The notes below the pieces were generated by a model. That model worked only from the letters and a program-made list of their open reading frames with translations, did no database searches and was not told the origin of the DNA. Positions 12,063 through 28,298 of a stretch of 64,000 nt of DNA are shown in pieces (position 1 is the stretch's first letter; each line of letters begins with the position of its first letter). The translations under genes were made by a program, and so were the position numbers. Source of the stretch: Monarcha castaneiventris obscurior (taxonomy: Eukaryota; Chordata; Aves; Passeriformes; Monarchidae); the NCBI GenBank assembly GCA_026261815.1, contig JAMPIT010000484.1, positions 10,266,501 through 10,330,500 on the forward strand, in the 5' to 3' direction.

Positions 12063-12870
12063 GTTTTGCAGCCATGGAAGCCTGGCTGTGCTCGTGCTGG
12101 AGTGGGAATTCTGTGTGTGTGTCCCGGCACCCCTTTCCCTGCCCAGGTGGCTTGTGCCACGCGTAATTTTGGGGCACCCTTCACTGCCGGGGTGCAGAGG
12201 CAGCGGGATGCGCTCCGGCGGGGCCACCGCCTGTGCCTGCTGCAGGTGAAGTGCTTCCTCTTGTGGAAGCCCAAGTTTGGGGCTGGAGCGGGATAGTTTT
12301 CTGAAAAGCAAGCTTTGGGAATGTTTTTGCAGTTTCCCAGGAGCAGTGGGTTTGGAAAAAAACAAACCTGAACACCCCACTGTGTCCAGGGAGCAGCACA
12401 GCCACCTTGCGGAAGAGATGAGAGCAAGTGGGTTTACTCTGGCTCACGGCTTTTTATTATTTTTTTTATTATTATCCCCTCCCCCCATCCCGCATTTCTC
12501 TTTTATTTCTTAGAAACTCTGGGCCTGCTTCATTGCCTGGTTTATGGCTCTGTCTGTGGAGCAGAAGTCAGCCTGAACAGATTTAAAACCTTCTAGGGAA
12601 CAAGAGAAAACCCTGAAGAGATTAGTCTTAAAGTGGAAAAAGCTGTGGCAGTAAACGTAGGAAATGACTGTCAGCATCTCGTATATGCTGTGTGATCAGT
12701 TGTTCTGGGCTGACTGTCCAGAAATGACAGGCTGCGAAATACATCCCTGTGTTTCAGCAGTTGCCCAGGACTTCACATTTTGTTGCTCTGTGTCAAAATA
12801 TGTCTTCTCTGCTTTGCTTTTTGTCATTATTTTTTTTTTTAGCTGGCGATTAGATGGACAAATTTTAAAC

Positions 12871-12885
12871 AGAACAACATGTTTT
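12871..12885. promoter_or_regulatory. KLF15: Glucocorticoid-receptor-type response element (candidate)
   Basis: AGAACA-ACA-TGTTTT is one mismatch from the AGAACAnnnTGTTCT inverted repeat bound by GR, AR, MR and PR. It lies in intron 1 about 1.5 kb downstream of the predicted start. KLF15 is an established direct glucocorticoid-receptor target in mammals, which makes the location plausible. An isolated TGTTCT half-site lies 170 bp upstream (12700-12705). Confidence 0.4.
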
Positions 12886-14217
12886 TGGCAGGAAGGACAT
12901 CACAACAACCCAGGGAACTCTTAAAAAAAGTTGGAGACGGCCGTGCTGCCTAACAGCTGCTGTATTTCACTCCAGAAGTGCTGTTTCCAGCGGCTCAGGC
13001 ATTGCGGTCTCGATATAGGTGCTTACATTTCTAACATGTTTTCAAGGTTCCTAGAGATGAAAGTGCATTATGGAAACAACATCATTAGTTTTCATAGCCT
13101 TCACCGCCCTGGCTTTTTTTGGTTTTGTTTTCTAATCTTCTGGTTTTGGCTGTGTCTTCAGGCAAAGTAAGGATGAAAGCCTTTTGGTTGTTAGCCCGGC
13201 CTTTAGGAGAAAAATATAGCCAGGGCCCGATCCTGCATTCCAGGCATTCTCCAAAATCTTCTTGGCTGTTCTGCAAGCTTTGAGAGTGCACAGAAAGCAG
13301 AACTGGCCTGTAATGTGCCTGGATCTATTTGCCTCTAATAGTCCCCTCTTAAAAAGCCTCTGGTTACATCGAGTGACATTGTTCCTTATCAAAACAGATG
13401 GGAAACGAGCGTGCTGGCTGTTTTCTGCTGAGGTAACTGGCCCACAGCAGTTGCTAGGGGTTCATTGCTGGGTTTTCCCCCCCTCTTTTAAGCCCTTATT
13501 CAAGTTCACTTTAGTTACAGGGAAATATGTGGATATTTTGAGATGTGTCTTCCTAGTTCTTGCAGGCATTTAAAGAAAACTTGAACATTTTAATTTTTTA
13601 TTTCTTTTAAAGAAGTTCACCAACTCCTTTTGGTGCATGCAGAGCACGCCAGCTTTTCTTAGAAAAACACATGTTGCAGTCCAGATTTCCCTCACAGAAG
13701 TTCTTCAGAAGTTTTAGCTGGAATAATACAGACATTGGAGGGAGGATCAGAAACCATCTGAGGGCAAGTCTTCCTTTTGGCCCTGTGTTTTTCAAGGCAG
13801 TCACCAATTTTTGGTGCAAGAAACAATCAGCTTGGGTGAATTCTTACCAGATGCCAATACTAATTTGTCAGAAGCAGATGGTGCTTTCTGTTTCAAAACT
13901 GGAATAGCTCAGCTCTGGGATTTCTGGGGGAACTTTCCATCAAAACAGAGATTAAAAAAAAAAAAAAAGTGTGTTAGAAATACTTCAGCTCTTCTGACTC
14001 TTCACTTTTACTATGAGACATGATTATAGGCTAAGGTCACAAAACAGAGCCACTAACCTCTGTTTGAACTTCCTTGAGTTCAGCACATGTGGGTATTTCA
14101 TTATTGGTTCAGAGGCATAGCTGACTGACAGGACACACATACCAGGAAACTGTGCAGTCTTCTAAGTCTTTCAGCCCATCCCTGTTTCCTCCATGTGCAT
14201 AGGAAGGAAAAAGCCAT

Positions 14218-14247
14218 ATCTTTAAGAAAAAGATCTTTAAGAAACAC
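14218..14247. repeat. Two-copy 15-bp tandem duplication
   Basis: ATCTTTAAGAAAAAG at 14218-14232 is followed directly by ATCTTTAAGAAACAC at 14233-14247. This is a small local duplication in intron 1 with no evident role. Confidence 0.7.
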
Positions 14248-14849
14248 AGCTTTCCCCCCGCTCTTTCTGTGAAATATTAATAGATGCTGCCAGTGGGACA
14301 GAGCTCTTTAAGGGTGTTGTGTAAAACATCTTGCTCTGTGTTCAGTGCAGCACTGAGCATACAGACACCTTTTGATTTTTCTCCAGTGAAGGAAAGACAG
14401 GGAAAATTTTGGAGATGAGGCAGCAAAGATGCTCTGCAACAGCAGTAACAGCCATCCTCTTGCCTGCACAAAACTGGGAGCTATTGACTATTCATGGCAA
14501 AGCGTCCAAAGCGCAGTGGCAGAGCCTGTGGAAAATGACAGCGTGTAACAAGATTGACTGGCATTTCCTTCACGCTGGGTCACATGCCTCCTAATTCACA
14601 CACACACACAGCCTCATAGGCTGATCGAGTGACTTCTATCTCTGCAGTCCACATACCTTCCACAGAAAGAGTTGTTTTATTATGCACATGTACAGCTCTG
14701 TTTTCAATCAGTCACCTTGAGCGAATGACTGAGGGCCAGTGTTCACTCCATCCAGAGATCTCTGCGTTTGCTCTCTAAGGGCCATAATCTCCGTACGTAA
14801 GCATTTTTTTTTTTCTTCCCCATCGGGGAGGTGGGGAATAAAAAAATAC

Positions 14850-15210
14850 GCAGATGTCCCTCCCGCCTCCCCCTCCCCAGGCGCCTTTCTAGGAAGTTTG
14901 CTTGTCTTAGCAGGGAAAGCGCAGGACAATCGCGGCTGTCAGCAAGCACTGCGGTGGGCTGTACTGGGAAAGGTGGGGCTTGCTGTGGTGGGGTTGTAGT
15001 GGGATTAGGGCTCACGTGAGCCGGGATTTGTGGGATGCTGCCCGCTCGGCGCCTCAGCACGGGCAGGCAGGAGGGCACTGGGAGCGCGGCTCACGGCAGG
15101 TCGGGATGCCGGGGGTCCGTGCAGCCCTCCCGGTGCAGCAGCAGGCACAGAGCTCAGCTCACCTCAACCTCTGCCCCGGAGAGAGAGGAGCGGGCAGCGT
15201 GGGGTGAAAC
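14850..15210. promoter_or_regulatory. KLF15: Secondary GC/CpG-rich patch in KLF15 intron 1 with palindromic E-box
   Basis: A GC-rich patch with scattered CpGs about 3.6 kb into the gene and 0.7 kb before exon 2. At 15009-15022 it contains GGCTCACGTGAGCC, a perfect 14-bp palindrome centred on the canonical E-box CACGTG. It could be an intronic enhancer or a minor alternative promoter for exon 2. No TATA box or clear splice donor was identified. Confidence 0.35.
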
Positions 15211-15427
15211 CAGCCACCAGCTGGCTGGCAGCACATGGTAATTAGCTCAGTGCAGTGCCAGCCTTATTAAGGACAGTGCAGGTGATGATGACGTTGGCAC
15301 ACTGATTCATTACATCTGGAGGGGAAAATCCGCCTAGTAAATGCTGAAGCGCAGTAAATATTTTTGGCTCCTGCCAGATTGATCCTTGCATTATGCTGAA
15401 CAGCCTATATTTGCAGAACTGAGAAAG

Positions 15428-15437
15428 TTAAAAATAA
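15428..15437. promoter_or_regulatory. KLF15: MEF2-type site (candidate)
   Basis: TTAAAAATAA fits the MEF2 consensus YTAWWWWTAR exactly. It sits about 470 bp before exon 2. KLF15 is highly expressed in muscle and heart, where MEF2 factors act. Use of the site is inference. Confidence 0.3.
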
Positions 15438-15906
15438 GGTCGGTGGAAAGCTACAAGATAGGGAAAGGATTTGCATTTTATGGCCACCAGCAATAAACTT
15501 TTTTTATTTGTTTCTTTTTGGTGGTAAAAATTTCAACACCTTATTTTTTTTCTTCCCATTCCTTTCTTTGGCTCTGGATTTCACTGCTAGGTGAAAGCTC
15601 GTTATTTATTTTCTCTTGCCGGTAATATTCTGTAAGGGAGCTGTAAATCTGGAGCACACACGGTTGGGAAATGATTTCTGACAGAATTCTTTTGCAAATA
15701 TGTGGTGCAATCCTGCAAAACACTTAAGCCCTGACAGTCCTCGGGGGGTGGTGCAGATATATCAAAGCTTGTAGCAGCCTGTGTACCCAGGGAGGCTGGA
15801 TGCTCTGGACTTTCCTGTGGGCTAGAGGGCTTTACGAGCTTCAGTTCATGGAGATAAATGATTAAACCAACTTCTGACTGTTGCTGTTTTGTTTTCCTGC
15901 ACTCAG

Positions 15907-15971
15907 GCTCTCACCTGAACTTTAGCTGCCTGGTATATGCTGTTGGGATATCCTTAAGAGATCGTCCAGGA
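15907..15971 (+). other. KLF15: KLF15 exon 2, 5' UTR part with a six-codon uORF
   Basis: The acceptor AG is at 15905-15906. The 65-base leader contains one ATG (15937-15939), which opens a six-codon reading frame ending in TAA at 15955-15957. This ends 14 bases before the KLF15 ATG. Its context is weak (T at -3, C at +4), whereas the main ATG has G at -3 and G at +4, so leaky scanning is expected. Confidence 0.65.
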
Positions 15972-23112
<7,141 letters not shown>

Positions 23113-23312
23113 TGGCTCCCACCTTCCCCTTCCCGCCCAGCCATCCTACAGCAGCCGATGACAGCACTTTGCTCACTATATTTCTAGTGATAATTTATTT
23201 GTCTCCACAGAACAGTCAATGCTGTTACTTGATACCACCATGTTTGAGTGCCCCATGTCCTTCAAAGATGATTTGAGAATGAAGTTCTTTTTGGGTCAGG
23301 GGAGCGGGGTGC

Positions 23313-23342
23313 TTCTTTCTTTTTTTTTTTTTTTTTTCTTTT
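23313..23342. repeat. T-rich homopolymer tract in the KLF15 3' UTR
   Basis: A run of about 18 T (about 23321-23338) flanked by TTTC units. Simple low-complexity sequence. Confidence 0.8.
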
Positions 23343-23756
23343 AAGGATATTATTTTCCTTTCCTTCTATCTGTCTCTCCTTTGCTGCTGCTTCTTTTGGA
23401 AATTACAGTGTTTTATTTTTAGCTGTTTTCTGCTGCACAGAAAAATGTAAAAGTTGCTTGCTGCTAGTTAATTATAGCCCTGGCATTCCTGAGGGCTTTG
23501 CTCATGTACAGGCCATTCATTGTGAGTTTTATTAAGCTGCTCTATTTGTCCAGTTTGGAAACAGCAAATTCCTTTTGAAATGAAAACAACTCCTTTGTTT
23601 TTGGGTCGCCTGAGCCAAGGATTTGTAGGGGCTGGCCATAGGAGGAGGAACAGTGGGAGTCGGGGATGGGGGAGACAAGGCTTGGGGAGCACTGGAATGT
23701 GCCTCCATTCATCTCTGATTTTCCTGGCTCACATTTACCTTTCCCTTGGCCAGGGC

Positions 23757-23815
23757 TATATATAAATATTTATGTATATATATTCATACATACATACATA
23801 TATATATATGTATTT
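23757..23815. repeat. TA / CATA simple repeat in the KLF15 3' UTR
   Basis: TATA, TATG and CATA units follow one another over about 60 bases, including four CATA-type units and a TA run. It is a length-variable candidate inside the transcript and could form hairpins in the RNA. Confidence 0.8.
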
Positions 23816-24772
23816 AAGTGAAGGCACGTCCCAAGCAAACCCAGAAGCTCAGGCTGGATGGAATGGCTTGGAGTGGAGCCTTTGGAACTGTGCACGTGCT
23901 TCTGTCCTGTGATGCCGAGGGGTGAAAGGATGCCCAGCTGTCAAAGGACGCTGCTTTCCTTTGAGGCTGGTTTGCAGCATCCACTGTCTTTAGCAGAAGA
24001 GCTGCTGTCTGCACACAAAGCAGCACGAAGGTTTGTGAGAGCCTCTGAACTCTGTTCCTGTCTCTGCTCCAGCCCTCTCATGTGATCTGGGGGAAGAAAG
24101 GATGCCCCAGGGTGAGCACTGAGCATCCCCACATCCACTGTGAGTGAAGGCCTGGCTGGCTGGAGCGAAGTCTCTGTTTGCCTGCTGGCTGGCAGGGTCT
24201 GTGAGCTGTGCCTGTGCCCAGGGAGGGTGGGAGGCACCCTGGCCTGGTGGGACAGCGCTGTGAGATCGGGCTCTAGGGGTGACCCTCAGTGCTAATCCTC
24301 TCCCTCCCGACAGCCATGTCAGAGCTCCATGCAGCTGGGGTGGGCAAATGGGTGAGAACAGTAGCCAAAAGAAACAAATTTGTGTGATAGCTGGCTAAGA
24401 AGGGAATTTAAGCAAATAATCAGATGGTAGCAGGCAAATGATTTTATTTGTGTTTCTTCTTGTTTTGTTTTTCCTTTTGAACTCTGGCAATTGTAAGAAG
24501 CTTTAGAAGAAAATAGAATTCAGTAATTAGGAATGATTTTATAATGGATGTTGCATTTCCTTTCCATTCGCAGACAGCATCTGTTTGTCTTTTCTGTTGG
24601 CAAAAAGAGAAATAGGAAAGTGTGATCCTAGTGCTAGGCAGAGCAGGAGCCCGTGCTGTGCCAGAACAGCAGGTCTAGCTAAAGTGAATGCATTCCTTTT
24701 GTCCTCTAGAAATTAATATAAATGAACTATCATCTATTGACTGGTTTATATCACATCCTATGAATGTATGTA

Positions 24773-24778
24773 AATAAA
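24773..24778 (+). terminator. KLF15: KLF15 proximal polyadenylation signal (candidate)
   Basis: AATAAA about 1.66 kb after the stop codon. The downstream sequence is AT-rich with modest GT content. It may act as a proximal site in tandem with the one at 24931. Confidence 0.5.
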
Positions 24779-24930
24779 ACTGTACATAGATGCATATCTA
24801 TATAAAATATCTTTTAATAACGTATCAAATTTGTGTAAATTGGAAACAAAAATACTTATAGAGCCAGTGTACATAAGTTACAATTCTGTATATTTTCTTT
24901 TGTTCTTCATAAAAATATATTTACTTTGAC

Positions 24931-24936
24931 AATAAA
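24931..24936 (+). terminator. KLF15: KLF15 distal polyadenylation signal (candidate)
   Basis: AATAAA about 1.82 kb after the stop codon, in an AT-rich end of the inferred 3' UTR. Cleavage would be expected near 24950-24960. After this point sequence composition changes to ordinary intergenic DNA. Confidence 0.55.
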
Positions 24937-25360
24937 ATGAAAATGGAAATTTTAAAATCCCTCCTTGAAATTATTATTCATTAATTTCCTTTATAGCCAG
25001 CTCTGTAATCAGGACAATAGCACTTGAAATTTTGATTCACCTGGATGTAAATTTTCAGGTGCTGTGTAACAGGGAGAGGATGGAACAGTTCTGAAGTTAT
25101 CTTCAGTTTTTCTCATCTCAGAAAGTTCTCGGAAGGCGCGAGATGTCTCAGCTCTCTCTTCGCTGGAGCCCTCACGCCTCGCTTGGCAGCCATGCTGGGA
25201 CACAAACACCTTCCGTGGCTCCTGACTGCTGTGGAACAGGTCTGCAGATGCAGTAAAACTGTGGTTAATGAAGTAGAGCAAACAGATTTTGAGGGAATTC
25301 CAGCTTTAGTGATTAGTGTGGAGGAGGAAGGGCTTCAAAGTCTGCTTCAGACTGTGATGG

Positions 25361-25490
25361 TGACTCACTGTGTGATCCAAGACAAAGGACTCGATTGCCA
25401 TGTTGTGCAGATCCCTTTCTTGTAAAATGGGGATAATAACGCATCACAGCAGTACTGTGGGACTTAATTTGCATTTGTGCGATCCCTGGT
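25361..25490 (+). repeat. MIR-like SINE fossil
   Basis: In order: a TCACTGTGTGATCC block (near 25364), then TGTAAAATGGGGATAATAAC (25421-25440), then a GTGGGACTTAATT block near 25458-25470. These correspond in order to the MIR core and 3' region ('ctgtgtgacc', 'tctgtaaaatggggataata', 'gtgaggattaaat'). This is the best-preserved ancient SINE in the window. It has no visible tRNA-like head. Confidence 0.65.
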
Positions 25491-28277
25491 TGGAAGGAGC
25501 AAGCTGTAAGACCAGTAGTCACAGGATTAAATTGTTACAGAAAGGCCCAGCACGACAGAGGTCTTGATGCCAGGGCACCTCAGTTGGCTCTTCCGTAAAT
25601 CCCATGCCTGAAAGAGTGATGTGAAGGAGCTGTGGTAGGAAGCATTGCCTCAGGCCTGAGGAGAAGACAGCCTGTTCTGCAACAGCCATTGCTTCCATTT
25701 GTAACAGTAGGGGCATGAGCACCATGCTCTTGTGATCTGCAAGCTGGGACGTCTCTTGCACTGTGCTTTTGGTTGCTTTGGCCTCCACTGGAAGAAGAAA
25801 CCAGCAACATGACTGGTGTGAAAGTCACTTCTGAGTCTCCATTGGAGCAATAGTGCAGTGGGTCCAGATCTTCTCCCAGCAAGAATCATTCAGAGACTAA
25901 CAGGCACTGAGGGATTAAAGTCTCTCCCTGAAGAGCAGTCACCAAAAAGCGCCAGCTGATGAGCCAGGGCTCTCCAGACCCCTGATTATTTTTCCCAGAG
26001 AATCCCTTTGAGTCTGGCAAGAGGACTGAGGGATGAGGCAGACTAAGTTCTGTGCTCTCCAGGTTGTTACATCCTGAGGTGTAGCCTGAAGATCAGAGTG
26101 CTCAGGACAGCGGTTTTAAGCTTTCATTAGCAAGCCTGCACCAAGAGGATCTGCAATTCCCTTCTGTTCTCACCCTATCCACTTCATCCATTAAACCAGC
26201 TGCTTTATTTTAACCATTTTAAGCATCTCAGTCTCTTCCCCATCTCACCTGGAGTTCTGATATTGCTGTAAAGTTGGGCAATTCACCCTGCAAGACCTTT
26301 GGGGCAGAAGTTGCTATTTTTCTGCAAGAGATAATACTTAAAGCTGAAGTGGAGTAATGTAAAGTCCCTGCTGTTGGAGCACAGCAGGGCAGAAATCTAA
26401 GATCTAAGTTATGTTTTAGCCTGGAATATTTCCCATGAAATGCATATCCTCTCTCATTTTTTTTTTCTCTCTTTTTTTTAATATGGGTTTTGAGTGTGAA
26501 TTGTGGGGTTTTTTTTCTAGTTAATACCTAAGGAAATATAAGTTTATGTAAAAGTTGCAATATTTTGCTGAAAAGAGTAGAGCCATGTTTGCTGTGAAAG
26601 CAGAGTTAGTTCTGCATGAAATGAATGACATTTTCAGAGTTTTGTCACAAAAAACTAGAAATTTCCAAAAGAGATTTTGATGTTTGTTTTATGTGGAATT
26701 ATTGTCCTGGCTGGGCTTTGCTGATTCACGAGAAAAATGTGGCCTTGCCTTAAGCCTGACTATCCACCTGAAGATAAATATATTTAAGTGCTTTGATGCC
26801 ACAACTAGATAAGTTTATTATGTCCCAGCTTCAGCAACTCTGCATGGCAAAGCACAGCATGGCATGGTTATGCATATGCCAAAGTCTCATTGATTTCAAA
26901 CCTCTGTAATTTGGTTTCTGAAGTGTGAATGGACACGTGTGCAGTGGTACAGCCTTCACAAAATGATTGTGATCTGGTTCCTAATCCTTACCAGAACTTT
27001 GTGTGTTTTTAAAAAGTTTATAGTCCCTTTGTCAGAACTAGTGGTGAAGGAGTAGTGTTAGGAGAGGTAAGGAGCTGTCACCTGGAGAGGCTGTATTGGA
27101 GGTAAGGACTGAGCAGAAGGAATAGGGGTAAAGTAATCTTTCTCTAAGGTGACCTGACTTCTGTGACCTGTGACTAAACATAGTGCAGTGGAGGGATGTG
27201 TCTGAGACCACAGAGAAACACAGAGGGGAAATGGGAGTGGAACCAAGATGTCCCTAATCTCCTTTGCCCCAGACAGTAGCACAGACCACACGCCAGTGAC
27301 ACGCAGTGGGTTACAGGAGGCAAGGAGTAATAGGACACGTGAGACATCAGATAAGCAAAGAAAGACAAAGATGGGACAAGGGTGAAGTCAGGTTGCACTG
27401 ATAATGTGTGCTTTTGGAAAGGATGCCAGGGAGAGAGGAACGGGATCTTGCTTGCTGGTGTGCCACACGTGGGAGTCACCAAGGTTAAGCTCCCTAGGAA
27501 GAGTCCTGCCCCCCTGGCCTGTGTTATGTGGGGCTTTTTACCCTGGCAGTTTTGAGGGGAGCTCAGGGAGCTGCACCCCTGTGGAAAGCAAACCAGCCCA
27601 TTGAGCAGGGTGTTGTGATGGAAGGTGGCAACTCTCGCTCCCTGGAGGAGCGCTTGAGTCTAGATCCTGTGATATTTGCAACAGTTTTCTGCTTCCCACC
27701 CTCCCTGGGGGTTGTTTTCACTTAAGTCCTTGTGCCAGGAGCCCTCTCCTTGTCTAAATGGCCACTATACATTTAATCCAAACAACCAGGTGACTCCAGC
27801 ACAAAGCTGGTGGCAATAATCCAGCGTTAATGATTACCCTGGGCCCCTTGGGTTAGGTAAGCCTGGATGTGCTGTACTCGGCTCTCGGCTCGGACCTGCC
27901 CTCCTGGTCTGCGAGAAATACCAAGGACCTGCCAACACACATAGAAAGCTGTTTGGAGCCAGCTGGGATTTTCCTTTTGACAGCACCTATGAAACCCGTT
28001 ATTCACTCAGTTCAGTGATTGCCATGCCATGCTTGCTTGTTATTCAGACATGTTGCTCTTAAAGAATGAGTTGTGCTAAGCTCCCACTGGCTTCAGCACA
28101 AGTCAAAGACAGTGACTGCCATGTCTTATCCAGGGAAAAAAATTTCCCAGCTAAGGCAGGAGCTGCAAATCCCAATGGGTCCTTGGCTCCCCTTGCTCAT
28201 TCCTTCTGGGACATTGGTGTTTTTGTGGCTTTTAATCTCTTGTTCCATGGGTCTTAGTTTTGTTCTTGCCTTTTTTT

Positions 28278-28298
28278 GGGGGAGGGGGTGTGGGTGGG
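28278..28298 (+). other. G-quadruplex-type motif
   Basis: Four G runs on the + strand (28278-28282, 28284-28288, 28292-28294, 28296-28298) are separated by loops of 1, 3 and 1 bases. Short loops favour a stable quadruplex. It is intergenic, about 3.3 kb beyond the KLF15 3' end. Confidence 0.65.

Larger units (their letters stand above)
11661..15906 (+). other. KLF15: KLF15 intron 1
   Basis: Bounded by GTAAGG (donor, 11661) and a polypyrimidine tract ending TTTTCCTGCACTCAG (acceptor AG at 15905-15906). About 4.2 kb long. No internal coding exon was recognised. It holds the rest of the CpG island, an A/C-rich tract (about 11997-12060), a GRE-like site (12871-12885), a short tandem duplication (14218-14247), a CA run (about 14598-14611), a second moderately CpG-rich patch (about 14850-15210) with a palindromic E-box, and a MEF2-like site (15428-15437). 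Confidence 0.8.
23113..24955 (+). other. KLF15: KLF15 3' UTR
   Basis: Runs from the stop codon to the distal polyadenylation signal, about 1.8 kb if the last signal is used. It includes a T-rich tract (23313-23342), a TA/CATA simple repeat (23757-23815) and scattered ATTTA-type AU-rich elements near 23190. AATAAA hexamers are at 24773-24778 and 24931-24936. The 3' end is inferred from these signals. Confidence 0.6.

Noticed and set aside
11657..12427. 256-codon open frame on the minus strand
   Set aside because: It lies across the CpG island and the start of intron 1, is rich in Pro/Ala/Gly/Arg, has no family similarity, and is explained by GC content reducing stop codons.
15858..15971. Upstream methionine at 15858 in frame with KLF15
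   Set aside because: It lies before the splice acceptor at 15905-15906, so it is intronic; the family-conserved start MVDHLL is at 15972.
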